From an uncultured Psychrobacter sp. (GTDB taxonomy: Bacteria; Pseudomonadota; Gammaproteobacteria; Pseudomonadales; Moraxellaceae): a stretch of DNA of 64,000 nt. Of the stretch, positions 52,651-60,219 are shown piece after piece. Position numbers and translations under genes: made by a program. Within the stretch, counting starts at the first letter, position 1, and every line of letters begins with the position of its first letter. The notes beneath the pieces are model-generated. The model made no database searches. It saw nothing but the letters and a program-made list of their open reading frames with translations, and was not told where the DNA came from. Where the stretch lies: the NCBI GenBank assembly GCA_947501045.1, contig CANMUI010000002.1, positions 186,001 through 250,000 of the forward strand, given 5' to 3'.

Positions 52651-54291
52651 TTAACGCTTCAATTTTTTATTTTTAAAAATATGAATAATTTTTGAAAAAA
52701 AGTGCTTAGAACTTGCTTTATCAGAGGTTTTTTGTTGCTGTTCATTGAGTTGCCGCTCTAATTGCTGCTGCACTATACTAGCTTGATTTTTTTGTTGATC
52801 TAACTCGATTATTACTTGGTGCATTCCTTCAATCTGCTCTTGTTTCTCTAGATTAACAAACTTACTATTGCCTAGATTTTCTTCTAGAACTTTTACTTTT
52901 TCTATTAACTGCCACTGTTCAATTAGCAACTGGTCACGTTCTTTTACTAATCCTACGTTATTATTAGTTTTTGTATATGCTATTTGTTGACTTAACTCAC
53001 TTATAGTTTTTTGAAGTATGTCAACTTGCTCCTTTTCTTCTAGTTTAGCCAAGTTATTATCGTCTATTTTTTCTTGTAGATCATTTATTTCATTCAGTAA
53101 TTGCTGGTTTTCAATGAGTATTTCGTCGCGTTCTCTTATTAATCCTGCATTATTATTGCTTTGAGCTTGCCCCACATTTTCGGTTATTTCCCACTGTTTA
53201 TAACTAAGCTTTTTAGCACTTTTCTCATCATATTTTGGCAGATTAAACTCATAGCTTTCATGGGTAAGAAACGCATAAGCCACATAGAAAGTATCATCTT
53301 TTATAAATCCTGCCAGACGCTCAGCAGTAGCATTTTGCTTAATTACAATTAAATCCGTTTGCTGCCACTTTTTACTATGCTGTTTACGCCATAAGGGGTT
53401 TACACTATTTTTAATCAAACGCTTTAAGGCTAACGCTGGCTGCGTATTATCGCTTTGAAGTAGATCAATAACATTTTGACTAACTGTGGGCGTGGAATTG
53501 CGGCTCTCTATCGATAAAAGTACCTCAGAAAGAGATGAGATAGTTACCATGTTGTCGCCAATAGGCTCTATAAATGATGTGAATAAAGGCTTTTCTGACT
53601 CAGTGTAGTCAATAATATAAGAATAATACTCTTGCTCACTGATAGCTGTTTGCTCATCGATACGTTTTAATGCCGGCACAACACGGTTATAAATATCAAT
53701 ATCAAAAGTAAATGGTAAAGGTGGTAAATAGATCAATTGTTCAGCATGTTCAAAAATATATACACTGGGTTTACCATATAACATACCTAATACAGTTAAA
53801 AACGGCATTACACCTTTATAGCCGCCAGTTGGATTTAATATCACATCATACTGGTAGTTGAGATTATCATCAGTTAAATAGTTTAAAACTGTTTTAATCA
53901 GCTCACGAAACCCTTGTTCCTTGAGCGCTTTTACATCGTGTACCTGCAAACCTGCAATACGCTTGATCTCAATATTTTGTTCGGCAAGATCGAAATACTG
54001 TACAATAAACTTTTTAAGCGCATTTGCACAAGCTTTGCTAGCTGCATTATCTGTAGCCAATAGCACCACTTTGCTGGAACAAGTTAAATCTAAGCGTTCA
54101 AGTGAATTAATCTCAGCCGATACTTTATGTATACTTCGTCTAAACTTTGCTACACGCCTACTTATTTGTTGCTCAAACTCTTTAGTATCTTCTTCCCATG
54201 CATGACCTGGTTGAAAGTATTCAGATTGTAATTTACAACCATTGGCAATAGAAGTACCGATAGTACAAATTACACATTTATCTTTTTGCAT
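52651..54291 (-). CDS. APE2256-type CARF protein with tandem coiled-coil repeats
   Basis: A 546-residue protein. The N-terminal 200 residues fit the APE2256 branch of CARF domains: VICTIGTSIANG at residue 7 and ILNPTGGYKGVMPFL near residue 155. Those loops would bind a cyclic oligonucleotide or related ligand. The C-terminal 180 residues are coiled coil made of two similar 64-residue units, each starting with NNN-x-GL-x-x-ERD-x-LLIE. The DNA shows the same period (192 bases). No HEPN or nuclease domain is fused, unlike Csm6/Csx1. It follows the NE0113-type gene after 27 bases. Ligand binding is inferred from family; the tail probably docks on another coiled-coil protein. Confidence 0.82.
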   Translation of the reverse strand: MQKDKCVICTIGTSIANGCKLQSEYFQPGHAWEEDTKEFEQQISRRVAKFRRSIHKVSAEINSLERLDLTCSSKVVLLATDNAASKACANALKKFIVQYFDLAEQNIEIKRIAGLQVHDVKALKEQGFRELIKTVLNYLTDDNLNYQYDVILNPTGGYKGVMPFLTVLGMLYGKPSVYIFEHAEQLIYLPPLPFTFDIDIYNRVVPALKRIDEQTAISEQEYYSYIIDYTESEKPLFTSFIEPIGDNMVTISSLSEVLLSIESRNSTPTVSQNVIDLLQSDNTQPALALKRLIKNSVNPLWRKQHSKKWQQTDLIVIKQNATAERLAGFIKDDTFYVAYAFLTHESYEFNLPKYDEKSAKKLSYKQWEITENVGQAQSNNNAGLIRERDEILIENQQLLNEINDLQEKIDDNNLAKLEEKEQVDILQKTISELSQQIAYTKTNNNVGLVKERDQLLIEQWQLIEKVKVLEENLGNSKFVNLEKQEQIEGMHQVIIELDQQKNQASIVQQQLERQLNEQQQKTSDKASSKHFFSKIIHIFKNKKLKR

Positions 54292-54318
54292 AGTCTTATA
54301 TTGTCCTTAGATGCCAAT

Positions 54319-55536
54319 TTAGAGTTGTGCTAATTCATTTAACTGACGCTTTAATACAAGATTAAGACCATTAGCTTTACGAGTAAACTTATTCTCATTT
54401 AGGTCATTCTCAACTTGTAATTTTTCAGGAATAAAGTAACAGACCTCATGTAGCTGTGTGTTGTACTCATTACTACCAATCTCCACCCCTCTACACACAT
54501 CTGCTTCAAGCCATTGCTTAAATTGACTGTTAATCTTAGAGCGAGCTTGCTGAAGCCATTGTTTTTCTAATGGTTTTAGGCCTGGTAACTTTGATAAAGA
54601 CTCTACTGTATGCTCTTCGACTTCTTCTCTATCAACATTGAAAGAAGCAAATACTCGACTATCACCAGCAATCATTGAATAGGTTTTTAAATAAGAAGCA
54701 CTATGTTGTGGGTTATCACAGAACTTTCTGTCGATGTCAATTTTTCTGCTAGGTAACTGAGACAACCAAATATAAAACGCAAGCTCTTTAGGTGGAAGAT
54801 TAATCTTGACGCCATTCACTAAGATGAACTTATCTTTTGATGATATGATAGCTTCTACTTTCTCACTTTTATATTCATTTAGCAGTGCAACTGTTTTGCT
54901 AAAAGATTTACTCTCAATTCGATTTAAAAAACTTTGATCAAGCATATTCTGCATACGCACAAACGGAATTTCTGCGAGAGTGACTTTTGCGTCTTTGGTG
55001 TTTAGAACTTTATCGTGCTTAGCAATATAATTATCGTTTAAAGTTGGAAAAAAGAACTGTTCAGAAAACTCAAAATCTTTACTAACAAACACATGGCTTA
55101 TAATATCTTGCTCTCGACCAAAAATTGACATGGCATAACCCATATAAAAAGCCATAGTTTTACGGCCACCTGCTATTGATGCATGGATTCGGCAGTCCTT
55201 GTCCGCAGTAAACTCAGCAACTATACGAGTAATTGAGTCTGCAATACTTTGTTGATCGTCTTCTTCACGGCCATTAAGAACCGCTACTCCATTACTATCT
55301 TGCATAAGTATTATATGACTTAATTCAAATTTAAAGTCTGGTAGTTTATGATGAGTTTTTAAGTGTTCGATCTGTCTATTATCAAACAACCACTCAACAG
55401 CTTTTTTCTTTGCATTCGCCGAGGTAATTAAGTAAACCTCATCAGGAAAAGGTTTATTCTGCATATGAATAGCATAGAGAGTTTCAGTTAATACCTGTGG
55501 ACTTGTGCCCATGACACATAATAGGATAGTTTTCAT
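54319..55536 (-). CDS. NE0113-type CARF protein (ring-nuclease-like)
   Basis: A 405-residue protein, first gene of the 22-kb operon. It begins TILLCVMGTSPQVLTETLYA, the hallmark of the CRISPR-associated NE0113 family (a CARF-fold group that includes ring-nuclease-like proteins). Near residue 115 it has HASIAGGRKTMAFYMGY, the second conserved element with the basic G-R-K ligand loop. The C-terminal 200 residues carry a winged-helix-like unit (INLPPKELAFYIWL) and an unrecognised helical end. In type III CRISPR such proteins bind or degrade cyclic oligoadenylate. Here no CRISPR or Cas gene is present, so the ligand must come from elsewhere or be different. Confidence 0.82.
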   Translation of the reverse strand: MKTILLCVMGTSPQVLTETLYAIHMQNKPFPDEVYLITSANAKKKAVEWLFDNRQIEHLKTHHKLPDFKFELSHIILMQDSNGVAVLNGREEDDQQSIADSITRIVAEFTADKDCRIHASIAGGRKTMAFYMGYAMSIFGREQDIISHVFVSKDFEFSEQFFFPTLNDNYIAKHDKVLNTKDAKVTLAEIPFVRMQNMLDQSFLNRIESKSFSKTVALLNEYKSEKVEAIISSKDKFILVNGVKINLPPKELAFYIWLSQLPSRKIDIDRKFCDNPQHSASYLKTYSMIAGDSRVFASFNVDREEVEEHTVESLSKLPGLKPLEKQWLQQARSKINSQFKQWLEADVCRGVEIGSNEYNTQLHEVCYFIPEKLQVENDLNENKFTRKANGLNLVLKRQLNELAQL

Positions 55537-55818
55537 TTACTAAGCTCACTAGACATAATTAAACTAATTGAAGATTTATATTGAAACCTACAATCTTCTA
55601 TACTAGCAATATGAAAATAAATATCATTATTACTGTAAGAAAAAAAACATATATCTATACCTAACATATTTATCCTTTACTGTCTTCAAACACATACAGA
55701 TTATCCAATGTTCAAACTTCTTCTCTAAACAATATAATGCAATCAGCTTCTATACTTTCATCTACGCTGTAAGAGCGATATTTATAGGTATGGAATCCGT
55801 TATACTTCTCGAATATTT
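55537..55818. other. Upstream region of the CARF/TerY operon
   Basis: AT-rich and without a gene; the promoter of the large operon should be here. I see no hexamer pair strong enough to mark. The left duplicated target (GAATATTT, 55811-55818) of a miniature element forms its far end. Confidence 0.3.
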
Positions 55819-55950
55819 GGTGGTGTTCTAAAAAGTATGCTGGCGATAAAAGTCAATAAAAAATATATGCTGAGTTCTCCGATTCTATAGGGCTTTCAAG
55901 GCTTTAAAAATTGTTCAAATTTTAATCAGCATACTTTTTGACACACCACC
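55819..55950. mobile_element. MITE-like miniature element, 132 bp
   Basis: Terminal inverted repeats of 24 bp (55819-55842 and 55927-55950) match at 22 positions; the ends read GGTGGTGT and, inside, AAAAAGTATGCTG. The element is flanked on both sides by the same 8 bases GAATATTT (55811-55818 and 55951-55958), a clean target duplication. No coding capacity. An 8-bp duplication with G-rich ends is like IS1595-type elements, which is only a suggestion. Confidence 0.85.
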
Positions 55951-55958
55951 GAATATTT

Positions 55959-56479
55959 AAATTCTTTCATTGTAGATAGTAGGCAGTAAATACATCCATT
56001 TATAGTAGTAATATACTGATAGCAATACCGTATCAAAAGTCAACTATTGTACTACGATTAATCGCATATTTGCTAGCCTCACCTCCAATAAAATAAGTAC
56101 ACTGAATCTTCTCAATATTGTCAGGAATCTATTGAACTAGACAATTTCGAATAAAGTCCAACAGGTCTTGAACCAAACTCAAAAAATTGTGTCCAACCTA
56201 TGGATGTAAGTTCAGCTACTAGCTTTTTTGATATTTTGAACGAAAGACTTATCCTTCATCTTCAACTGCTACAAAATAGGTTTAACGAATCATTCGCTCC
56301 ATATTTATTTAGATCAGCAGTCTATTTGATACTATTTTGATACTCTAAATTTATTGATAGGCATATCTACTTGTTGATAGGTATAGCTATCTATTAAACC
56401 AATCCTATATTAAAAGGGGGCTTCAGCCATTACTTGTAGCTACTTATCGCTAACCATTGTGTATTGTTGTTGTAAAAAA
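55959..56479. other. Non-coding tail of the island before the tRNA scar
   Basis: About 520 bases of AT-rich sequence with many stops in all frames. I see no gene, RNA or clear structure. It is the terminal part of the integrated element if the tRNA fragment at 56480 is its attachment site. No integrase gene is found on this side. Confidence 0.35.
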
Positions 56480-56529
56480 GAGGACTCATAATCCTTTGGT
56501 CGTAGGTTCAAGTCCTACTGGGCCCACCA
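56480..56529 (+). tRNA. 3' fragment of a tRNA with anticodon CAT (attachment-site scar)
   Basis: Fifty bases that fold as the 3' half of a tRNA: anticodon stem GAGGA/TCCTT around loop CTCATAA (anticodon CAT at 56487-56489), a five-base variable loop, T-stem GTAGG/CTACC-like arms around TTCAAGT, acceptor strand TGGGCCC, then ACCA. The expected 5' half (acceptor strand and D-arm) is absent; the preceding bases are an A-run. This is not a working gene but a duplicated 3' end, as left by integration into a tRNA-Met type gene. The intact tRNA should be at the other end of the element, beyond the window. Confidence 0.82.
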
Positions 56530-56546
56530 TATATCAGAAACAACAG

Positions 56547-56583
56547 AAACCCTTGCAGGCATTGGCTTGTAAGGGTTTTTTGT
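56547..56583 (+). terminator. Rho-independent terminator after the tRNA scar
   Basis: Stem AAACCCTT pairing with AAGGGTTT, followed by a T-run, starting 18 bases after the CCA end. It is probably the original terminator of the tRNA gene. Confidence 0.8.
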
Positions 56584-56735
56584 TGTTTTAGAAGAAGGCT
56601 TGTTTGCAGCGATGCGGCAAGCCTTTTCTTATGGGGTTTTGCAAGGTTTTAAAATATTCTAGTATGTGGCGAACCGTATAGAATATTGGTATATTTTTTG
56701 GTATAGATTATACCAACACGTCGTTAACTCATACT

Positions 56736-57335
56736 ATGGATTTGGCAACAGGTATCTTAGCGGGTGATAGCTCGGGCGGTGGTCTTGCAGCATTGGTCGC
56801 GCAGCAGGTAAGCAATGCCACTATCAGCCGATCCTTTGATAGACAAAAATACATGAATACGCTTGATGACTTTACCATTGATATTTTCCAGCAACTAGAG
56901 AATCTACCGCGTCCACTGGCCCAACTATTATTATATCCCGTCACGGATATTGGAGAAGACTATCCAAGCTGGAAATTATATGGTCAAGGCTTAATACTTG
57001 ATTATAACGACATTAAAGTGTTTCATGCCGCTTATCTACAAGATAGCTCCCTAAAGCAACCGCACGCTCTTCTTTCGCCCATACATGGTGATAACACACA
57101 AGTATGTCCAAGCTATATCGTCGCCGCTGAATTGGACATTTTACGTGATGAAGCTCTAGCTTATGCCAAGCAGCTACAAGATGATAGTATCAATGTACAG
57201 ACTCATACTGTACTTGGCGCACCGCATGGCTTCATAGATTTAATGAGTGTACACCGAGGCGTTGGGCTCGAAACATATAATATCATTGACAAGTTCGCTA
57301 TCTTTGTACGTCAGATAATCAATGAGCCAAATTAA
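56736..57335 (+). pseudogene. Alpha/beta-hydrolase (HSL-type esterase), N-terminus missing
   Basis: The frame begins near the nucleophile elbow GILAGDSSGGGLAALV of hormone-sensitive-lipase-type esterases. It continues through the catalytic aspartate region (VAAELDILRDEA) to the catalytic histidine (GAPHGFIDLMS). The HGGG oxyanion motif and the roughly 100-150 residues before the elbow are absent, so the protein cannot fold normally. It lies just outside the tRNA scar, so the missing part may have been lost when an element inserted or excised. The ATG at 56736 is incidental. Confidence 0.75.
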
Positions 57336-57452
57336 TAAACGAGTGCTTGGCTTTATTTATGACAAGATTCGATTGTTTAGATATTGTCTTTGCTATGTTT
57401 GCCAAAAACGTTTTTCACTCTAGCATTAACTACTCTAGGTTCTAGTGTCTAG

Positions 57453-57622
57453 ACAATCGTACTAACGCTTGCAGGTTATCACTTTGGCAAAAACTATGAG
57501 GTTATAGAAACGGCATTAGCACCTTATTCAAGGACTTTTTTATTGCTTACTATAGTTATCATTCTTGGTTGGCTGATAAAGCGTCGAGTAGCTAGCCACA
57601 AAAAAGGGGATATATTATCTTA
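57453..57622 (+). pseudogene. C-terminal remnant of a DedA-family membrane protein
   Basis: Open from 57453 to a TAA at 57620-57622 without a start. The peptide reads LTLAGYHFGKNYEVIE and then a membrane helix ending in GWLIKRRVASHKKGD. This is the pattern of the last part of DedA/SNARE-associated proteins. Upstream sequence in this region is non-coding, so only a tail remains. Its stop codon lies inside the PmrA-box-like site of eptA. Confidence 0.55.
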
Positions 57623-57634
57623 ACGTCTTCTTAA
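57618..57634 (+). promoter_or_regulatory. PmrA-box-like site upstream of eptA
   Basis: CTTAAC-GTCTT-CTTAAC: two identical half-sites 11 bases apart, as in PmrA/BasR boxes (YTTAA-N6-YTTAA direct repeats). It is 60 bases before the eptA start. An identical arrangement occurs before dgkA at 63658. Confidence 0.7.
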
Positions 57635-57693
57635 CAGGACACTTGTTATCGTAAGGAATCAAACTACTTACTATCCTGTTGAGAAGCTCCTTT

Positions 57694-59391
57694 ATGTCAA
57701 CCTCTCAAGCACTTAGCACTAAAATCACCAAAGCTCCTACCAAAAAAAGCTATTTAAACAGCATTTTTAATCATGAAATTAATCTTAACTTTTCAATTAT
57801 TATTGTTGCGCTTTATTTAGTCGCTACTGCAAATTTTGGTTTCTTTGCGCAAGTGCTCAGCATTTATTCCTTTAGCACTAATATTGGCTTCATAATTTCT
57901 ATCACAGGCTTATTGTTCGGCTTGATGTGGCTACTCATCCAATTGTTGTGCTATCCCCCAATTGCCAAACCAGTTTTAATTGCTATGGTTATGATAGCGG
58001 CCATATGTAGTTATTTTACAGACGCTTATGGCACTATATTTGATACTAATATGCTGATTAATAGTATGCAAACCGATCAAGGTGAAGCGATGGGGCTGAT
58101 GTCGCTAAGCTTCTTTATACGAGTGTTCCTGCTAGGTGTTATACCCGCAGTTATTATTGCTAAAATCCGCATAAAAAAAGTACCTTTACGTCGAGCGCTA
58201 TGGCAAAAAGCGTTAACCTTAACCTCATCTATCGCCTTAATAGCTGTCTGCCTACTACCCTTTGGGGATCAATACGCGACCTTTTTTCGTCAGCACAAAA
58301 TAGTCCGCAGTTACGCAAACCCTATTACCCCTATCTACTCTGTCATCAAATTAGGTACCGATTACGTTGAGGAGCTCCGTCGTCCTGATACTTTGATATT
58401 GCATGCGACAGACGCCAAACGTATAACTCCTACTGCTGGGACTAGTGAAGCAAAGCCTAAACTTATGGTATTTGTCGTTGGTGAAACGGTTCGCGCCGAT
58501 CATATCGCTCTTAATGGCTACAAGCGCGACACTACGCCTTTACTTGTTAGCCAGCCAGATATCTATAGCTTTAAAAACGCCACCTCTTGCGGCACCTCTA
58601 CTGCTTACTCCGTTCCCTGTATGTTTAGCTACTCCAATCGAGAGAGTTATGACAATAATACGGCAGACTATAATGAAAACGTATTAGACACATTGAATAA
58701 ACGAGGCGTGAATGTGATTTGGCGTGATAATAATTCGAGCTCTAAAGGGGTTGCTGATAGGGTGACCTTTGAGGATTACAAGACAGCTGATGTTAACCCA
58801 AATTGTGATGAGGAGTGTCGTGATATCGGTATGCTTGATGGTTTTGATGCTTTAGTTAAGTCAGATACACCTGCCAAAGATACGCTTATTTTATTGCATC
58901 AAATGGGTAATCATGGTCCTGCTTACTTTAAGCGTTATCCCAAAGCATTTGAGGAATATAAGCCCGTATGCATGACGAATGAGCTGTCCAAATGTGACGA
59001 TCAGTCCGTCATCAATGCTTATGACAATGCCATTCGTTATACAGATTATTTCTTAAATAACGTGATTAATACGCTCAAAAAGTATGAGCAGGACTATGAT
59101 GTCGTAATGGTATATATTAGCGATCATGGCGAAAGTTTAGGCGAGAATAATATTTACTTGCATGGCATGCCCTACGCTATCGCACCTGATGCGCAAAAGC
59201 AGGTGCCTGTCATCATTTGGTCACCGACTAGCAACAATATTGATGCTAATAGTGTAAATAAAAGCAGCCTTGTCAACATGATAAATCAGCCCGTATCACA
59301 TGACTTTATTACGCCAACTTTACTTAACTTTTTCGGTATTACTACTAAGGAAGTAAAAGGAGCGCCAACCTTTTTTAAGTCTGTTCATTAA
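57694..59391 (+). CDS. eptA: Lipid A phosphoethanolamine transferase, MCR-like
   Basis: A protein of about 565 residues. The N-terminal 220 residues contain about five membrane helices; the rest is a periplasmic alkaline-phosphatase-fold domain. Visible catalytic features are VVGETVRADH with the zinc-binding glutamate, the nucleophile threonine (about 301) in SCGTSTAYSVPCMFS, and ISDHGESLGEN with the zinc Asp-His pair, plus HQMGNHGPAYFKRY. It moves phosphoethanolamine from phosphatidylethanolamine to lipid A, lowering affinity for polymyxins. The motifs are almost identical to those I remember for MCR-1, consistent with a Moraxellaceae origin of the mcr genes. The start is ATG 57694; a TTG lies 15 bases earlier. 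The two-component genes follow at once. Confidence 0.92.
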   Translation: MSTSQALSTKITKAPTKKSYLNSIFNHEINLNFSIIIVALYLVATANFGFFAQVLSIYSFSTNIGFIISITGLLFGLMWLLIQLLCYPPIAKPVLIAMVMIAAICSYFTDAYGTIFDTNMLINSMQTDQGEAMGLMSLSFFIRVFLLGVIPAVIIAKIRIKKVPLRRALWQKALTLTSSIALIAVCLLPFGDQYATFFRQHKIVRSYANPITPIYSVIKLGTDYVEELRRPDTLILHATDAKRITPTAGTSEAKPKLMVFVVGETVRADHIALNGYKRDTTPLLVSQPDIYSFKNATSCGTSTAYSVPCMFSYSNRESYDNNTADYNENVLDTLNKRGVNVIWRDNNSSSKGVADRVTFEDYKTADVNPNCDEECRDIGMLDGFDALVKSDTPAKDTLILLHQMGNHGPAYFKRYPKAFEEYKPVCMTNELSKCDDQSVINAYDNAIRYTDYFLNNVINTLKKYEQDYDVVMVYISDHGESLGENNIYLHGMPYAIAPDAQKQVPVIIWSPTSNNIDANSVNKSSLVNMINQPVSHDFITPTLLNFFGITTKEVKGAPTFFKSVH

Positions 59392-59434
59392 GATTTAAAT
59401 CTAAGCCCTGCTAGCATTTATGCACGAGACCACT

Positions 59435-60121
59435 ATGTACAAGATACTCATCATCGAAGACAATCCCGATATTGTCGCCAATATTTATGCCTTTTTTGAA
59501 CCAAAAGGTTTTGAGCTGGACAACGCTCATAATGGCATTAGCGGCTTGACGCTAGCCGCGAATAATCGCTATGACGTTATTTTATTAGATGTAATGCTAC
59601 CTGGTATGGACGGCACCAAGCTATGTAAAAAACTGAGAGAAGAGCTACATAATAAAACCCCCGTATTGATGCTGACGGCTCGTGATACGATTTTGGATAA
59701 AGTCGCAGGCTTCGATAGTGGCGCTGATGATTATCTGGTCAAACCCTTCTCACTCATTGAATTAGAATCACGGATTAAAGCGCTTATCCGTCGACACCAA
59801 GATGAGCATTTTGAGCACAGCTTAGCTGTCGGACCATTATCCTTAAATGCTAATGAGCATACTATTACACGCGAAAATCAACCGCTAAAACTGACACCAA
59901 CAGGGTTTAAAATTTTAGAAACATTAATGAATGCGTCGCCACGAGTCGTCAGTAAAAGTGAGCTTGAGGAAAAGGTATGGGGTGAGGATATTCCAAGTAG
60001 CGATGCGCTACGGACTCATATGCATAGTGTGCGCGTACAAGTCGATAAGCCATTTGCCAAACCTATGATAATGACCATGCCTGGAGTGGGTTATCAGATT
60101 ATTGATCCCGATAAAGTATAA
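59435..60121 (+). CDS. OmpR-type response regulator, PmrA-like
   Basis: About 228 residues: a receiver domain with IIEDN acidic pair, phosphoacceptor aspartate in VILLDVMLPGMDG near 51, conserved lysine in DYLVKPFS, and a C-terminal winged helix (LTPTGFKILETLM, then EEKVWGEDIPSSDALRTH). I start at ATG 59435, which gives the normal MYKILIIEDN beginning. It lies 43 bases after eptA and 98 bases before the kinase gene. Context and the nearby PmrA-box-like sites suggest it controls eptA and dgkA, so PmrA/BasR is the functional guess. Assignment to that subgroup is not proven by sequence. Confidence 0.85.
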   Translation: MYKILIIEDNPDIVANIYAFFEPKGFELDNAHNGISGLTLAANNRYDVILLDVMLPGMDGTKLCKKLREELHNKTPVLMLTARDTILDKVAGFDSGADDYLVKPFSLIELESRIKALIRRHQDEHFEHSLAVGPLSLNANEHTITRENQPLKLTPTGFKILETLMNASPRVVSKSELEEKVWGEDIPSSDALRTHMHSVRVQVDKPFAKPMIMTMPGVGYQIIDPDKV

Positions 60122-60219
60122 AATATCTTAGTACGATTTACAGACTCAATCTGATTAAGAGTCGTCCTAGTTATACCTCCTACCCTCTTTCTACTACCTT
60201 ATACTATGAAGTAAATGCC

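Noticed and set aside
52900..53200. 192-base DNA repeat as a minisatellite or phase-variable locus
   Set aside because: It is coding, only two diverged copies exist, and it is explained by the duplicated coiled-coil unit.
52651..56479. Possible CRISPR array near the CARF genes
   Set aside because: I looked for regularly spaced short repeats because of the CRISPR-related families. None is present; the only inverted or direct repeats there are the MITE ends, its target duplications and the coiled-coil coding repeat.
1..56479. Integrase or excisionase gene for the island
   Set aside because: No tyrosine or serine recombinase motif is visible in any frame of the window; only the IS transposase is present.
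56736..57335. Functional esterase starting at 56736
   Set aside because: The oxyanion-hole motif and the N-terminal third of the fold are missing, so it is treated as a fragment.
57679..57693. TTG start for eptA
   Set aside because: An ATG follows 15 bases later with a suitable upstream purine-rich sequence.
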